A DNA stretch of 11,412 nucleotides from an uncultured Olegusella sp. (GTDB lineage Bacteria > Actinomycetota > Coriobacteriia > Coriobacteriales > Atopobiaceae), in NCBI RefSeq assembly GCF_947253395.1, contig NZ_CAMXYY010000046.1, forward strand, positions 1 to 11,412. Direction: 5' to 3'. Of this stretch, positions 1-7,367 are shown piece after piece; the stretch's first letter is position 1; the number at the start of each line of letters is the position of its first letter. The position numbers were made by a program, and so were the translations under genes. The notes below the pieces were generated by a model. The model had not been told where the DNA came from. It was given only the letters and a program-made list of their open reading frames with translations, and ran no database searches.

Positions 1-50
1 CGAGCTTAGAATAACGGTCTCGTGGGCTCGGAGATGTGTATAAGAGACAG
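1..50 (+). other. Illumina Nextera adapter left at the contig end
   Basis: Bases 17-50 match the Nextera Read 2 transposase adapter: GTCTCGTGGGCTCGG at 17-31, followed directly by the 19-base Tn5 mosaic end AGATGTGTATAAGAGACAG at 32-50. Bases 1-16 may be the rest of the P7 side. CGAGCT at 1-6 is one mismatch from the P7 end CGAGAT, which would leave a 10-base index at 7-16; this part is inference. The genomic sequence therefore starts at base 51. The adapter interrupts rel and keeps its reading frame open to the window edge, so the last codons there are not biological. Confidence 0.97.
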
Positions 51-1401
51 GATTACCAACCTCGGTGTGTACCTGATAGGCAAAGTCCAGCGGCGTGGAA
101 TCGCGTCTCAGACTCATAACCGCACTCTTAGGCGTAAAGACAAAGATTTCGTCCTCAAAAAGATCGACACGCAGATTGTTCAAAAACTCATGTGGATCGC
201 CGATTTCGTCTTCAACAGCCCAGTCAAGCGTCTTGCGAATCCAATTGATTTGCGAGTCAATATCGCGGTCAGATGAATCAAATCTACCCGAAGAATTGCC
301 CGAACGCTTATAGAGCCAATGCGCTGCAATACCGTATTCGGCCTGCTCATGCATCTGATAGGTACGAATCTGAATTTCAATAGGGCGCGCATCAAGGCCA
401 ACTACGGTCGTGTGGAGCGACTGATAGCCATTGGGCTTGGGCGTTGCGATATAGTCCTTAAAACGCCCAGGTAGTGGATGCCAAAGCGAGTGAACTGCAC
501 CCAATGCCGAATAGCAATCAGCAACGGTACGCGTCAGTACGCGCAGAGCAATGAGATCATAAATATCAGAAAATTCTTTGCCCTTGCGTGTCATCTTTTG
601 ATAAATAGACCACAGATGCTTGGGGCGACCAAAAATCTGAAAGTCTGCCATGCCTGCGCGACGCAACTCATCATCGAGCGTCTTGATAGCAGCGTTGGTA
701 TCTTCTTCACGCTGAGCACGCGAATCCTGCACCATACGAGCCACACGCGCATATTCCTCAGGCTCAAGATAGAAAAATGCCAGATCCTCGAGCTCCCACT
801 TAACCGAAGAAATGCCCAAACGGTCTGCTAAGGGTGCATAGACATCCATAGTCTCGTGTGCCTTGTACAGCTGACGGTCAGGTGGAATCGCTGCAAGGGT
901 GCGCATATTATGCAGACGGTCGGCAAGTTTAACGATAACAACACGAATATCTTTGGACATCGCCAAGAACATCTTGCGAAGGTTGAGAGCCTGCTTTTCA
1001 TCCATCGAAGACACATGAATAGAGGTTAATTTGGTAACACCATCTACAATCTCAGCAACATTGTTACCAAAACGTTTGCGCACATCTTCTAGGGTTGCAG
1101 GCGTATCTTCAACGGTGTCGTGAAGCAAAGCTGCACAGATTGAATCAGCATCCATACGTAGATCACGAGCCAAAATCAAGGCAACCTCAACAGGATGGTT
1201 GATATAGGGCTCACCCGAACGACGCCGCTGATCGCGGTGGAATTCAGCAGCAAAACGGTATGCCTCTTCAACGCTTCTGTTGGCCTCGTCATCGAGGGTA
1301 TCTGCACAAGTTACCTGCAAAACGCGCCAATTATCCGCCTGAGGTATGTCAGAACTACGTCGTCGCCCCTCAATATTTTGCTGCTTTAGAAACGTTCCCA
1401 T
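51..1401 (-). CDS. relA: Bifunctional (p)ppGpp synthetase/hydrolase (RelA/SpoT family), 3' part missing
   Basis: This is a Rel-type stringent response enzyme, which makes (p)ppGpp from ATP and GTP/GDP and hydrolyses it. 450 codons are visible, against roughly 730-780 in full-length relatives. The N-terminal HD hydrolase domain has its metal-site residues: H69 (YINHP), H94-D95 (LLHDTVEDT) and D161 (KLADRLHN). The synthetase domain follows, with IYDLIALRV at 280-288, RFKD at 313-316, GYQSLHT at 325-331 and EIQIRT at 342-347. RFKD is the RxKD form found in bifunctional Rel proteins, not the ExDD form of synthetase-only RelA, and together with an intact HD site it argues for both activities. The TGS domain begins near residue 418 and is cut after EVGN by the adapter junction; the zinc-finger/helical and ACT regions are missing. 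The ATG at 1399-1401 lies 4 bp after the recJ stop with only a weak G-rich ribosome site (GGTGGG), suggesting translational coupling to recJ. Confidence 0.95.
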
Positions 1402-1405
1402 ACTC

Positions 1406-4400
1406 TCACCCACCACTTACAACATGCCCAAAACCTGGCACAATTGGCTTGTTAATACTATCAAGCAGTTCTGCTTGTGCACAACGCAAAACCCATTCGC
1501 GAAATTCTGCAAAGTCCTCAGCGGCCCTGATACCCTCAACATAGCGGGCTGACTGACCCAAATTCATGTGCGATGGATTACTCGCAAGCTTAATTTCGCG
1601 CGTGGGTCCATAGCCATGTAACTGGAGCAGACCAAGTTCAGCAAAAACAGCAATTCCTGCCTCAGAAACCTGCGCATCAAGCGCATAGCGCCCATCCTGC
1701 AGGCGAGCTTGTGCTGCAAGCTCCTCATCACTTACACGGATAATGCAGTCATCACTTGTTTGCTCTAGTAGGCGCAATGCACGCCACAGCATTTTAAGCT
1801 CGTCTCGCGTGGGAGCAGCAGCAGCCAAGAGACGCTCGTTAACCGAGGCATCCCGAGCAGAAAACATCAGCCAAATATACGCAGGAAGTCCATCACGGCC
1901 TACACGGCCACTCATCTGATTGAACTCAGTGCGACCAAAAGGCAACTGGTAAAGCACCACATGGCGCACATCGCCAATATTGACACCCTCTCCAAACGCG
2001 CTGGTAGAGACTATACAACACAGTCGCCCATCACGAAACGCACGCTCAACCTTCACGCGAACACGCGGCTCAAGGCCTGCGTTGTAATAGGCAATGCGAT
2101 CGGCTAGCTCACCGGTCATATGGCGGAGCTTGCGCACCAAAGAAACGCTTTCCTCACGCGAGTTAACATAGATGATGCACTTCTCCCCTTTTGCAACAAG
2201 GGAGGCAAGAGCCAACTCACGGTCACGCTTCTCTCGACAGTCAAACAGCTCGAGATTTTTGCGCACAGCCTTATCAATAAGGACGTTTTCACTGCTAATG
2301 CCCAACAGATTTTGAATCTGCAAAGTAGTCTCTCGTGGAGCAGTAGCGGTGACTGCCAGCACGGTAGGATGAGCCAATTTATGACGAATTTCAGGGAACT
2401 GAGCGTACGCGGGTCGATTTGATGCGGCTTGCATCACATGATGCGCCTCATCTACCACCAAAAAGCCAACACGTGCTATTTGTGCAAAGCGGTCAATATG
2501 AATCGCCAAAAACTCTGGCGTGGTTAAGACGATATCGCAACTACCGTCTGCCAATTCCGACCAGACCGTTATACGCCTGTCTTGGGGTGTCGCACCCGTA
2601 AGTACGCGAACACCCACACCGATATGTGCAAACTCATCTTGAAGATGGCGAGCTTGATCATTAACGAGAGCACGCAAGGGATAAACAAAGACTGCTGCCT
2701 TGTGATAGACAACAGCTTCACGCGCTGCATGCACATGAAAGATTAGTGACTTTCCCCGACCAGTAGCCATCACTACAAGCGTCGATTGCTTTTTTGCCAA
2801 GCAGGCAAGTGCTTTGCGCTGAGCAGGAAGGAGCTGATGCTCACCAATAAGCTCAGCCGCTAATACCTCAGTAAGCTCATCGTAATCAAGTTGTGCCAAC
2901 TCGCATCGATGCTCTGCGGGATTGGGCGCTGGAGGATCAAATCCTTCAAGTATGAGAGATTCACCTGGCGCAGGTCCGCTACTTGGTTGATCGCGAAACA
3001 AAATATCTTTGACCATCAGCTTGGTTTTGGTACGACCCTGCCATGTTTCGTTTTTTGTTTCAAATACGAGGTCAACAATACTTTCGGTAGAAGCAGCACG
3101 TTCCAACTCGGGAGCATTAAACATCACCGCAGGAACTTCACTAAAGCCATCTGTTGCAATAAACAAAAGATGTTTGCCATTACGCGAGCGTTTGCGATCG
3201 CGCATCGAGACACCACGCACAGCAAAGAGGGGCTTTTTATTACCTTGACCAAAGGGTTGCAGTGCCTCAAGCGAGGCAACCGTTTCGACATTGAGCTCAG
3301 AAAGCTCGACAAGAGCCGTAACTTCTTTGCGATATTCAAATTGCTCCTGGGGAAGTTTTGCGAGTATCGCAGAGAGTCGCTTACGAAAAGCGTCAATTTT
3401 GTTCTGGGCAATGGTGACACCAACAGCACCTGCATGGCCACCAAAACGAATGGTCAAGTCAGCACACTGCTCAACGGCATGAAAAAGATCGACCGTACCA
3501 ACCGAGCGCCCCGAACCACGTGCTTCGCCATCTACCAAAGAAAACACGATGGCTGGTACGTGATAGTGGTTGACAATACGGCTGGCAACAATACCTTTGA
3601 CGCCCTCATGCCAGTCTCCACCTGCAACTACTACAACACGACCGCCATCCCAGCAGCGTTCTGCTTCTGCAAGAGCAGCTTCGGACATAGCAAATTCTGT
3701 CTCGCGGCGAACTTCATTAATCTGCTCCAACGAAGCCGCAAGCAAACTCGCTTCTTCAATATCATCGGTATAAAGCAACTTAAACGCAATGTCGGTAGAA
3801 CCCATCCGACCTGCCGCATTAAGGCGCGGAATAATCGAGAAGGGCAGGTCGTCAGCAGCAACTGTTGATAAGTCTACCTTGGCAATTTGTGCCAAGGCTA
3901 CCAAACCAGGGCGTGTGGAATGATGCATGCATTCAATACCATCTGCCACCAAGGCACGATTTTCGCCCTGAAGCACCATCATGTCCGAAACAGTACCTAG
4001 GCAGGCAAGCTCGGTCAATGAACGCCACAAATATGGCTGCCCCAATCGGCGCCCCAATTCACAGACGAGCTTGAGTGCAACACCTGCTCCCGCCAAGTCT
4101 CGAGAAGGACAGTCAGCGGATAACTTGGGATCAACCACCGGAACACCCGTTGGCACCAAATCCGCAGGCTCATGATGGTCGGTAATCACCACATCAATAT
4201 TGTGTTCAAGCAAGGCTTTTACTTCTTCAGCTGAAGCAATGCCATTATCAACAGTTACCACCAATTGAGGCTCACAAGCCTCAACTACGCGCAACAAAGC
4301 ATTTTTGCTAAGACCATATCCTTCGGTAAAGCGATCAGGAATAAACGCTCGCACCTGTGCCCCAAGCGCACGCAAGCCCAAGCCCAAAACACTTGCTGCC

Positions 4401-4693
4401 GACATACCATCCACATCAAAATCACCAAAAATCGCGATTGACTCACCATCGGAGATGGCTCGCATAATGCGCAGCACCGCTTCTTCCATATCTGGAATCA
4501 ACAGTGGATCGGACCAGTCGCGTTCAAGCGAAGGCGTCAAAAATCTTTGTGCTTCAACAGGGTCACTCACACCTCGAGCAGCCAAAACACGCGCCGCTAA
4601 AGGTGCTAATCCCAACTCAGAAATAAGTCTGGTTTCTGCTTTTTTATCTTGTTGCAGCAGCTGCCAGCGTCTGCTGCCTGCCAAGCCGCCCAT
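1406..4693 (-). CDS. recJ: RecJ single-strand DNA exonuclease fused to a RecQ-like DEAH-box helicase
   Basis: The 1095-residue product is about twice the length of a typical RecJ. Residues 1-565 are a full RecJ, the 5'-3' single-strand exonuclease of recombination and mismatch repair. Its DHH phosphoesterase motifs are GDFDVDG (90-96), VDNG (148-151), TDHH (171-174) and GTVSD (233-237). They are followed by PRLNAAGRMG (289-298), DHHA1 motifs GIVASR (367-372), GSGRS (393-397) and RFGGHAGAVG (416-425), and an OB-like region ending near 565. After a Pro-rich linker (about 568-596) comes a superfamily 2 helicase: Walker A ATGRGKS (643-649), YPLRALVNDQ (671-680), TTPEFL (724-729), DEAH (748-751), TATAP (782-786), IIYVNSRE (840-847), STSAFGEGVNIG (896-907) and QMSGRVGRDG (926-935). 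No RecQ zinc-binding cysteine cluster is evident, so the exact helicase family is open. The ATG is 3 bp after the secF stop, with no strong Shine-Dalgarno, so coupled translation is likely. Confidence 0.95.
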   Translation of the reverse strand: MGGLAGSRRWQLLQQDKKAETRLISELGLAPLAARVLAARGVSDPVEAQRFLTPSLERDWSDPLLIPDMEEAVLRIMRAISDGESIAIFGDFDVDGMSAASVLGLGLRALGAQVRAFIPDRFTEGYGLSKNALLRVVEACEPQLVVTVDNGIASAEEVKALLEHNIDVVITDHHEPADLVPTGVPVVDPKLSADCPSRDLAGAGVALKLVCELGRRLGQPYLWRSLTELACLGTVSDMMVLQGENRALVADGIECMHHSTRPGLVALAQIAKVDLSTVAADDLPFSIIPRLNAAGRMGSTDIAFKLLYTDDIEEASLLAASLEQINEVRRETEFAMSEAALAEAERCWDGGRVVVVAGGDWHEGVKGIVASRIVNHYHVPAIVFSLVDGEARGSGRSVGTVDLFHAVEQCADLTIRFGGHAGAVGVTIAQNKIDAFRKRLSAILAKLPQEQFEYRKEVTALVELSELNVETVASLEALQPFGQGNKKPLFAVRGVSMRDRKRSRNGKHLLFIATDGFSEVPAVMFNAPELERAASTESIVDLVFETKNETWQGRTKTKLMVKDILFRDQPSSGPAPGESLILEGFDPPAPNPAEHRCELAQLDYDELTEVLAAELIGEHQLLPAQRKALACLAKKQSTLVVMATGRGKSLIFHVHAAREAVVYHKAAVFVYPLRALVNDQARHLQDEFAHIGVGVRVLTGATPQDRRITVWSELADGSCDIVLTTPEFLAIHIDRFAQIARVGFLVVDEAHHVMQAASNRPAYAQFPEIRHKLAHPTVLAVTATAPRETTLQIQNLLGISSENVLIDKAVRKNLELFDCREKRDRELALASLVAKGEKCIIYVNSREESVSLVRKLRHMTGELADRIAYYNAGLEPRVRVKVERAFRDGRLCCIVSTSAFGEGVNIGDVRHVVLYQLPFGRTEFNQMSGRVGRDGLPAYIWLMFSARDASVNERLLAAAAPTRDELKMLWRALRLLEQTSDDCIIRVSDEELAAQARLQDGRYALDAQVSEAGIAVFAELGLLQLHGYGPTREIKLASNPSHMNLGQSARYVEGIRAAEDFAEFREWVLRCAQAELLDSINKPIVPGFGHVVSGG

Positions 4694-4696
4694 GGC

Positions 4697-5692
4697 CTAC
4701 TGCCCACGCTTTGTAAAGCTACGTGCTGCTCCGCGTTCATTCTGCTGGACAATACGCACTGCAGCCCCGGCGCCACCATAGCGCTCTTCGAGTTTGCGCC
4801 ATTTAGGCTCGTGAGTCTTCCAAATCGCAAGCAGCGGGCTTGCGATGGCAAAGCTTGAGTAGGTACCCAAAAGTTCACCGATAAGCATGGCAAAAGCAAA
4901 GTCACGCAGCGTTGTGCCACCAATGGCATACATGACGATGATGGGCACAATGGTAGTAATAGTTGTATTAATAGTACGAACAATAACTTCGTTAATCGAG
5001 TAGTTTGTAATCTGGAAATAGGTACGGTGGTTTGCATCTCCACCGCGCTTGGCATTCTCATTTATACGATTGAACTCAACAACCGTATCGTAGAGCGAAT
5101 AGCCCATAACGGTCAGTAGTGCCGCCACCACATTGGGAGTAATGGGTGTCTGGGTCCAAGCATACACGCCCAAAATAATGACAAGGTCATGCACCAGAGA
5201 AGCCACCGCTGTAATGGACATCTTGAATTCGTAGCGGAGAGACACAAAAGCAATGATGGCCACCAGTGACACCAAAAAGGCAATACCTGAGGATCGTACC
5301 GTATCAGCACCCCAGTCGGGACCGATAGTGGTGACCGTATAGGAGGACTTAGGCAGCTTGAGCGACTCGGCAGCAGCCGCAGCATGTGCCGTTGCATCTG
5401 TAGGATTGGTCGCATCCGAGCGCACAAGGAAGCCTTGCTCACCCTCGGTCACCGCCGTTTGAATAGTAAGGTTTTGCTCACCGGTAGCCTCAAGTGCACT
5501 GCGCATTTGAGCAATACTAATATCACCCGTATTTTGGAAGTCAATCTCAGTACCACCACGGAACTCAATACCAAAGACTAAGCCGCGAGCAATTAAGCCC
5601 ACAATTGACAGCACTATTAAAATTCCCGAGAAGGTCAACAGCTGGAAACGGTGACCCATAAAGTTAATTTCAAAAGCAAAGTGACTACGCAT
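4697..5692 (-). CDS. secF: Protein translocase subunit SecF
   Basis: SecF is a membrane subunit that works with SecD and uses the proton gradient to help pull proteins across the membrane after SecA/SecYEG. The 331-residue product has a first membrane helix (about 17-36), the GIEFRGGTEIDF motif (41-52), a periplasmic-side P4-type domain to about 130, and five further helices (about 134-152, 162-180, 187-205, 245-263, 266-290). The conserved Asp in the fourth helix is kept (D202 in GYSLYDTVV), but the surrounding signature differs from the usual GYSINDTVV...FDRIREN: it reads YD for ND and FNRINEN for FDRIREN. The frame is open 23 codons further upstream, but the ATG at 5690-5692 is chosen because it has a strong ribosome site and starts the conserved protein. 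It overlaps the secD stop by 8 bp, the usual arrangement for these partner genes. Confidence 0.95.
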   Translation of the reverse strand: MRSHFAFEINFMGHRFQLLTFSGILIVLSIVGLIARGLVFGIEFRGGTEIDFQNTGDISIAQMRSALEATGEQNLTIQTAVTEGEQGFLVRSDATNPTDATAHAAAAAESLKLPKSSYTVTTIGPDWGADTVRSSGIAFLVSLVAIIAFVSLRYEFKMSITAVASLVHDLVIILGVYAWTQTPITPNVVAALLTVMGYSLYDTVVEFNRINENAKRGGDANHRTYFQITNYSINEVIVRTINTTITTIVPIIVMYAIGGTTLRDFAFAMLIGELLGTYSSFAIASPLLAIWKTHEPKWRKLEERYGGAGAAVRIVQQNERGAARSFTKRGQ

Positions 5693-7193
5693 GGGCCACA
5701 CCTCCCTTCGAAGGCTGACCATGACGTGCACGCTCGCCCTCTTCCATATCGCTGCGAACACCCCAGAACCTAGGATGCTTCTCGATAGAAGCTGCTAACA
5801 GGCGAAGTGCCGGCGCTTTAAAACAAAACATCGTTACCAAGTCGCAGGCAACACCCAACATTAAGGTAAGACCAAAGCCTTTCACCGATCCTACGGCCAC
5901 AGCAAAAAGAGCAATGGCGGTTACCAACGTAACAGCATCAGCGTCCAGTGAGGTAGCGATACCATGTTTGACACCAGACATCGAAGCTTGACGCACGGTA
6001 CGTCCCATACGGATTTCTTCGCGGAAGCGCTCAAGAACCAAAATCGAGGAGTCCGCAGCAGAACCGGTAGTCAACACCACGGCAGCAAGTCCTGGTAGCG
6101 TTAATGAGTAGGCTCCAAAATGCGAAAGCAACGCCAATAAACCTAGATAGAGCAGCGCAAAGATACCAAGTGAACCCATGGTCAAAAGGCCAAGCCCTTG
6201 GTAGAAGAAAAAGAGGTAGATGATAACAATCGCAGCACCCGCAGCAATTGCAGCTACACCCTGTGTGAGCGAATCTTGACCCAGCGTAGGACCAACAACA
6301 CGGCTCTCTGAGTAGGTCAGCGTTACTGGAAGAGAACCAGAATCAAGGATGGTCTTGAGTGAACGAGCTTCCTCAGCAGTAAAGCCACCTGTAATAGAAA
6401 CCTGACCACCACCAATTTCTTCTTGCACCGCAGGCGATGACTTAATAACACCATCAAGCACAATCGCAATACGCCCATTGGTAGGTGCAAGCTCACGAGT
6501 AACCTTGGCAAAGGTTTTTGCCGCATCAGAGTTGAGTTTGACATTGACTGCATAGGCACCCGTAGCCGATTGGCCTGCCTGTGCTACCGAAGTCGAGGTG
6601 ATAGACGAACCATCCATAAAAGCCTTATACGTACCTGGCTTGAGTTGGATGTTGGTGGCATCTTTGCTCTCAAGACGAGCAAGCGCATCGGCATCACCAA
6701 TTTCATCGAGACGAACAAATTCAAGCTTGCCTGTCTTGCCGATGGTCTGCACTGCAGAATCGGCATCAGTCGCACCAGGAATCTGTACCAAGATGGAGTT
6801 GGAACCTTGCTTTTGTACGGTAGCTTCGGAAGCACCCAAAGAGTTCACACGATTTTGGACGATAGTGGTAGCGGTAGACATCTCATCGCCTGTTGGAGCA
6901 GAACCATCTGGCTTGGCAGCCGTCAAAATAACAGAGACACCACCACGAATATCAAGGCCCTGGGTAATACGTTCGCTCAAAGGTGTAAAGCCCCAGACAC
7001 ATACCACACACAGGCACGCAAGAAACACAAGCGTTGCAATATGCCTTCGCATAACCGCAGGCATATGCCTCGTTTTGCGGGCTTTATTACGTTGTGATGA
7101 GTTGCGCTGATTGCTTGTCGTAGAGCCAGATGTCGCCTGCCTCCAGCTATCAAAGCCCGAAGCGGACTTTGAGCCGTTCTTCTTGCTTGCCAT
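5685..7193 (-). CDS. secD: Protein translocase subunit SecD
   Basis: SecD is the partner of SecF in the proton-driven translocation step. The 502 residues comprise a long basic, Ser/Asn-rich cytoplasmic N-terminus (1-48), a first membrane helix (about 51-69), the motif GLDIRGGVSVIL (79-90), a large extracytoplasmic P1 region (about 90-305, with VQNRVNSLG at 112-120 and GKLEFVRL at 155-162), then five helices between about 312 and 462. The fourth-helix signature is LTLPGLAAVVLTTGSAADSS (364-383). The Asp thought to take part in proton movement is present (D381), but the common GMAVDAN form is replaced by GSAADSS. The ATG at 7191-7193 follows AGGAG (7200-7204) by 6 bases. yajC, often found just upstream of secD, is not present: tgt lies 174 bp upstream instead. 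The tail overlaps secF by 8 bp. Confidence 0.96.
   Translation of the reverse strand: MASKKNGSKSASGFDSWRQATSGSTTSNQRNSSQRNKARKTRHMPAVMRRHIATLVFLACLCVVCVWGFTPLSERITQGLDIRGGVSVILTAAKPDGSAPTGDEMSTATTIVQNRVNSLGASEATVQKQGSNSILVQIPGATDADSAVQTIGKTGKLEFVRLDEIGDADALARLESKDATNIQLKPGTYKAFMDGSSITSTSVAQAGQSATGAYAVNVKLNSDAAKTFAKVTRELAPTNGRIAIVLDGVIKSSPAVQEEIGGGQVSITGGFTAEEARSLKTILDSGSLPVTLTYSESRVVGPTLGQDSLTQGVAAIAAGAAIVIIYLFFFYQGLGLLTMGSLGIFALLYLGLLALLSHFGAYSLTLPGLAAVVLTTGSAADSSILVLERFREEIRMGRTVRQASMSGVKHGIATSLDADAVTLVTAIALFAVAVGSVKGFGLTLMLGVACDLVTMFCFKAPALRLLAASIEKHPRFWGVRSDMEEGERARHGQPSKGGVAHA
5699..5708 (-). promoter_or_regulatory. Ribosome binding site of secF
   Basis: The minus strand reads AAGGGAGGTG here. 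Its GGAGG core is 8 bases from the ATG at 5692-5690, which fixes the secF start inside the end of secD rather than at the open frame further upstream. Confidence 0.85.
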
Positions 7194-7199
7194 ATGTAT

Positions 7200-7204
7200 C
7201 TCCT
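7200..7204 (-). promoter_or_regulatory. Ribosome binding site of secD
   Basis: AGGAG on the minus strand, 6 bases before the ATG at 7193. It supports the annotated secD start, which gives an unusually long basic N-terminal tail. Confidence 0.8.
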
Positions 7205-7229
7205 GAACTACCAGTAGTTTAACCAGCCC

Positions 7230-7238
7230 ATTTTACCA
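7230..7238 (-). promoter_or_regulatory. Candidate extended -10 promoter for secD within the tgt-secD gap
   Basis: The minus strand reads TGGTAAAAT, an extended -10 (TGn plus TAAAAT) that would start RNA about 30 bases before the secD ATG. No good -35 hexamer is seen 16-18 bases upstream. The rest of the 174 bp gap (7194-7367) holds no recognisable gene and only a weak 5 bp hairpin after tgt, so read-through from tgt is also possible. Confidence 0.3.
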
Positions 7239-7367
7239 GTCTTGGCAGACATAAGACGGCGCAAGAGCAACTGCAGCCCCTCGAACAACAACATTAAGCT
7301 ACGAACGGCTGGTATTTTGCAGTTTTTTGACAAGAAAAACGATGGGCAAGAACAATCGCTCTGCTTT

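Noticed and set aside
22..276. Plus-strand frame beginning MGSEMCIRDR
   Set aside because: Its start is inside the Nextera adapter and the rest is antisense to rel.
2891..3868. 325-codon open frame on the plus strand
   Set aside because: It lies wholly antisense to recJ, whose motifs continue without a break across the region. The antisense translation has no recognisable domain and no good ribosome site.
4305..4781. 158-codon plus-strand frame over the recJ start and secF end
   Set aside because: Shadow of two well-supported minus-strand genes; low-complexity Ser/Ala/Arg product without domain features.
5693..5761. Upstream extension of secF by 23 codons
   Set aside because: It lies deep inside secD, has no ribosome site, and the added residues are not part of SecF. 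The ATG at 5692 has AAGGGAGGTG at the right distance.
6570..7110. Overlapping plus-strand frames of about 170-175 codons
   Set aside because: Antisense to secD, which is certain from its motifs. Two competing frames on the same strand over the same bases are typical of chance.
7335..7359. Possible terminator after tgt
   Set aside because: The stem is only about 5 bp with a G-U pair and an 11-base loop, although a T-run follows. Too weak to call.
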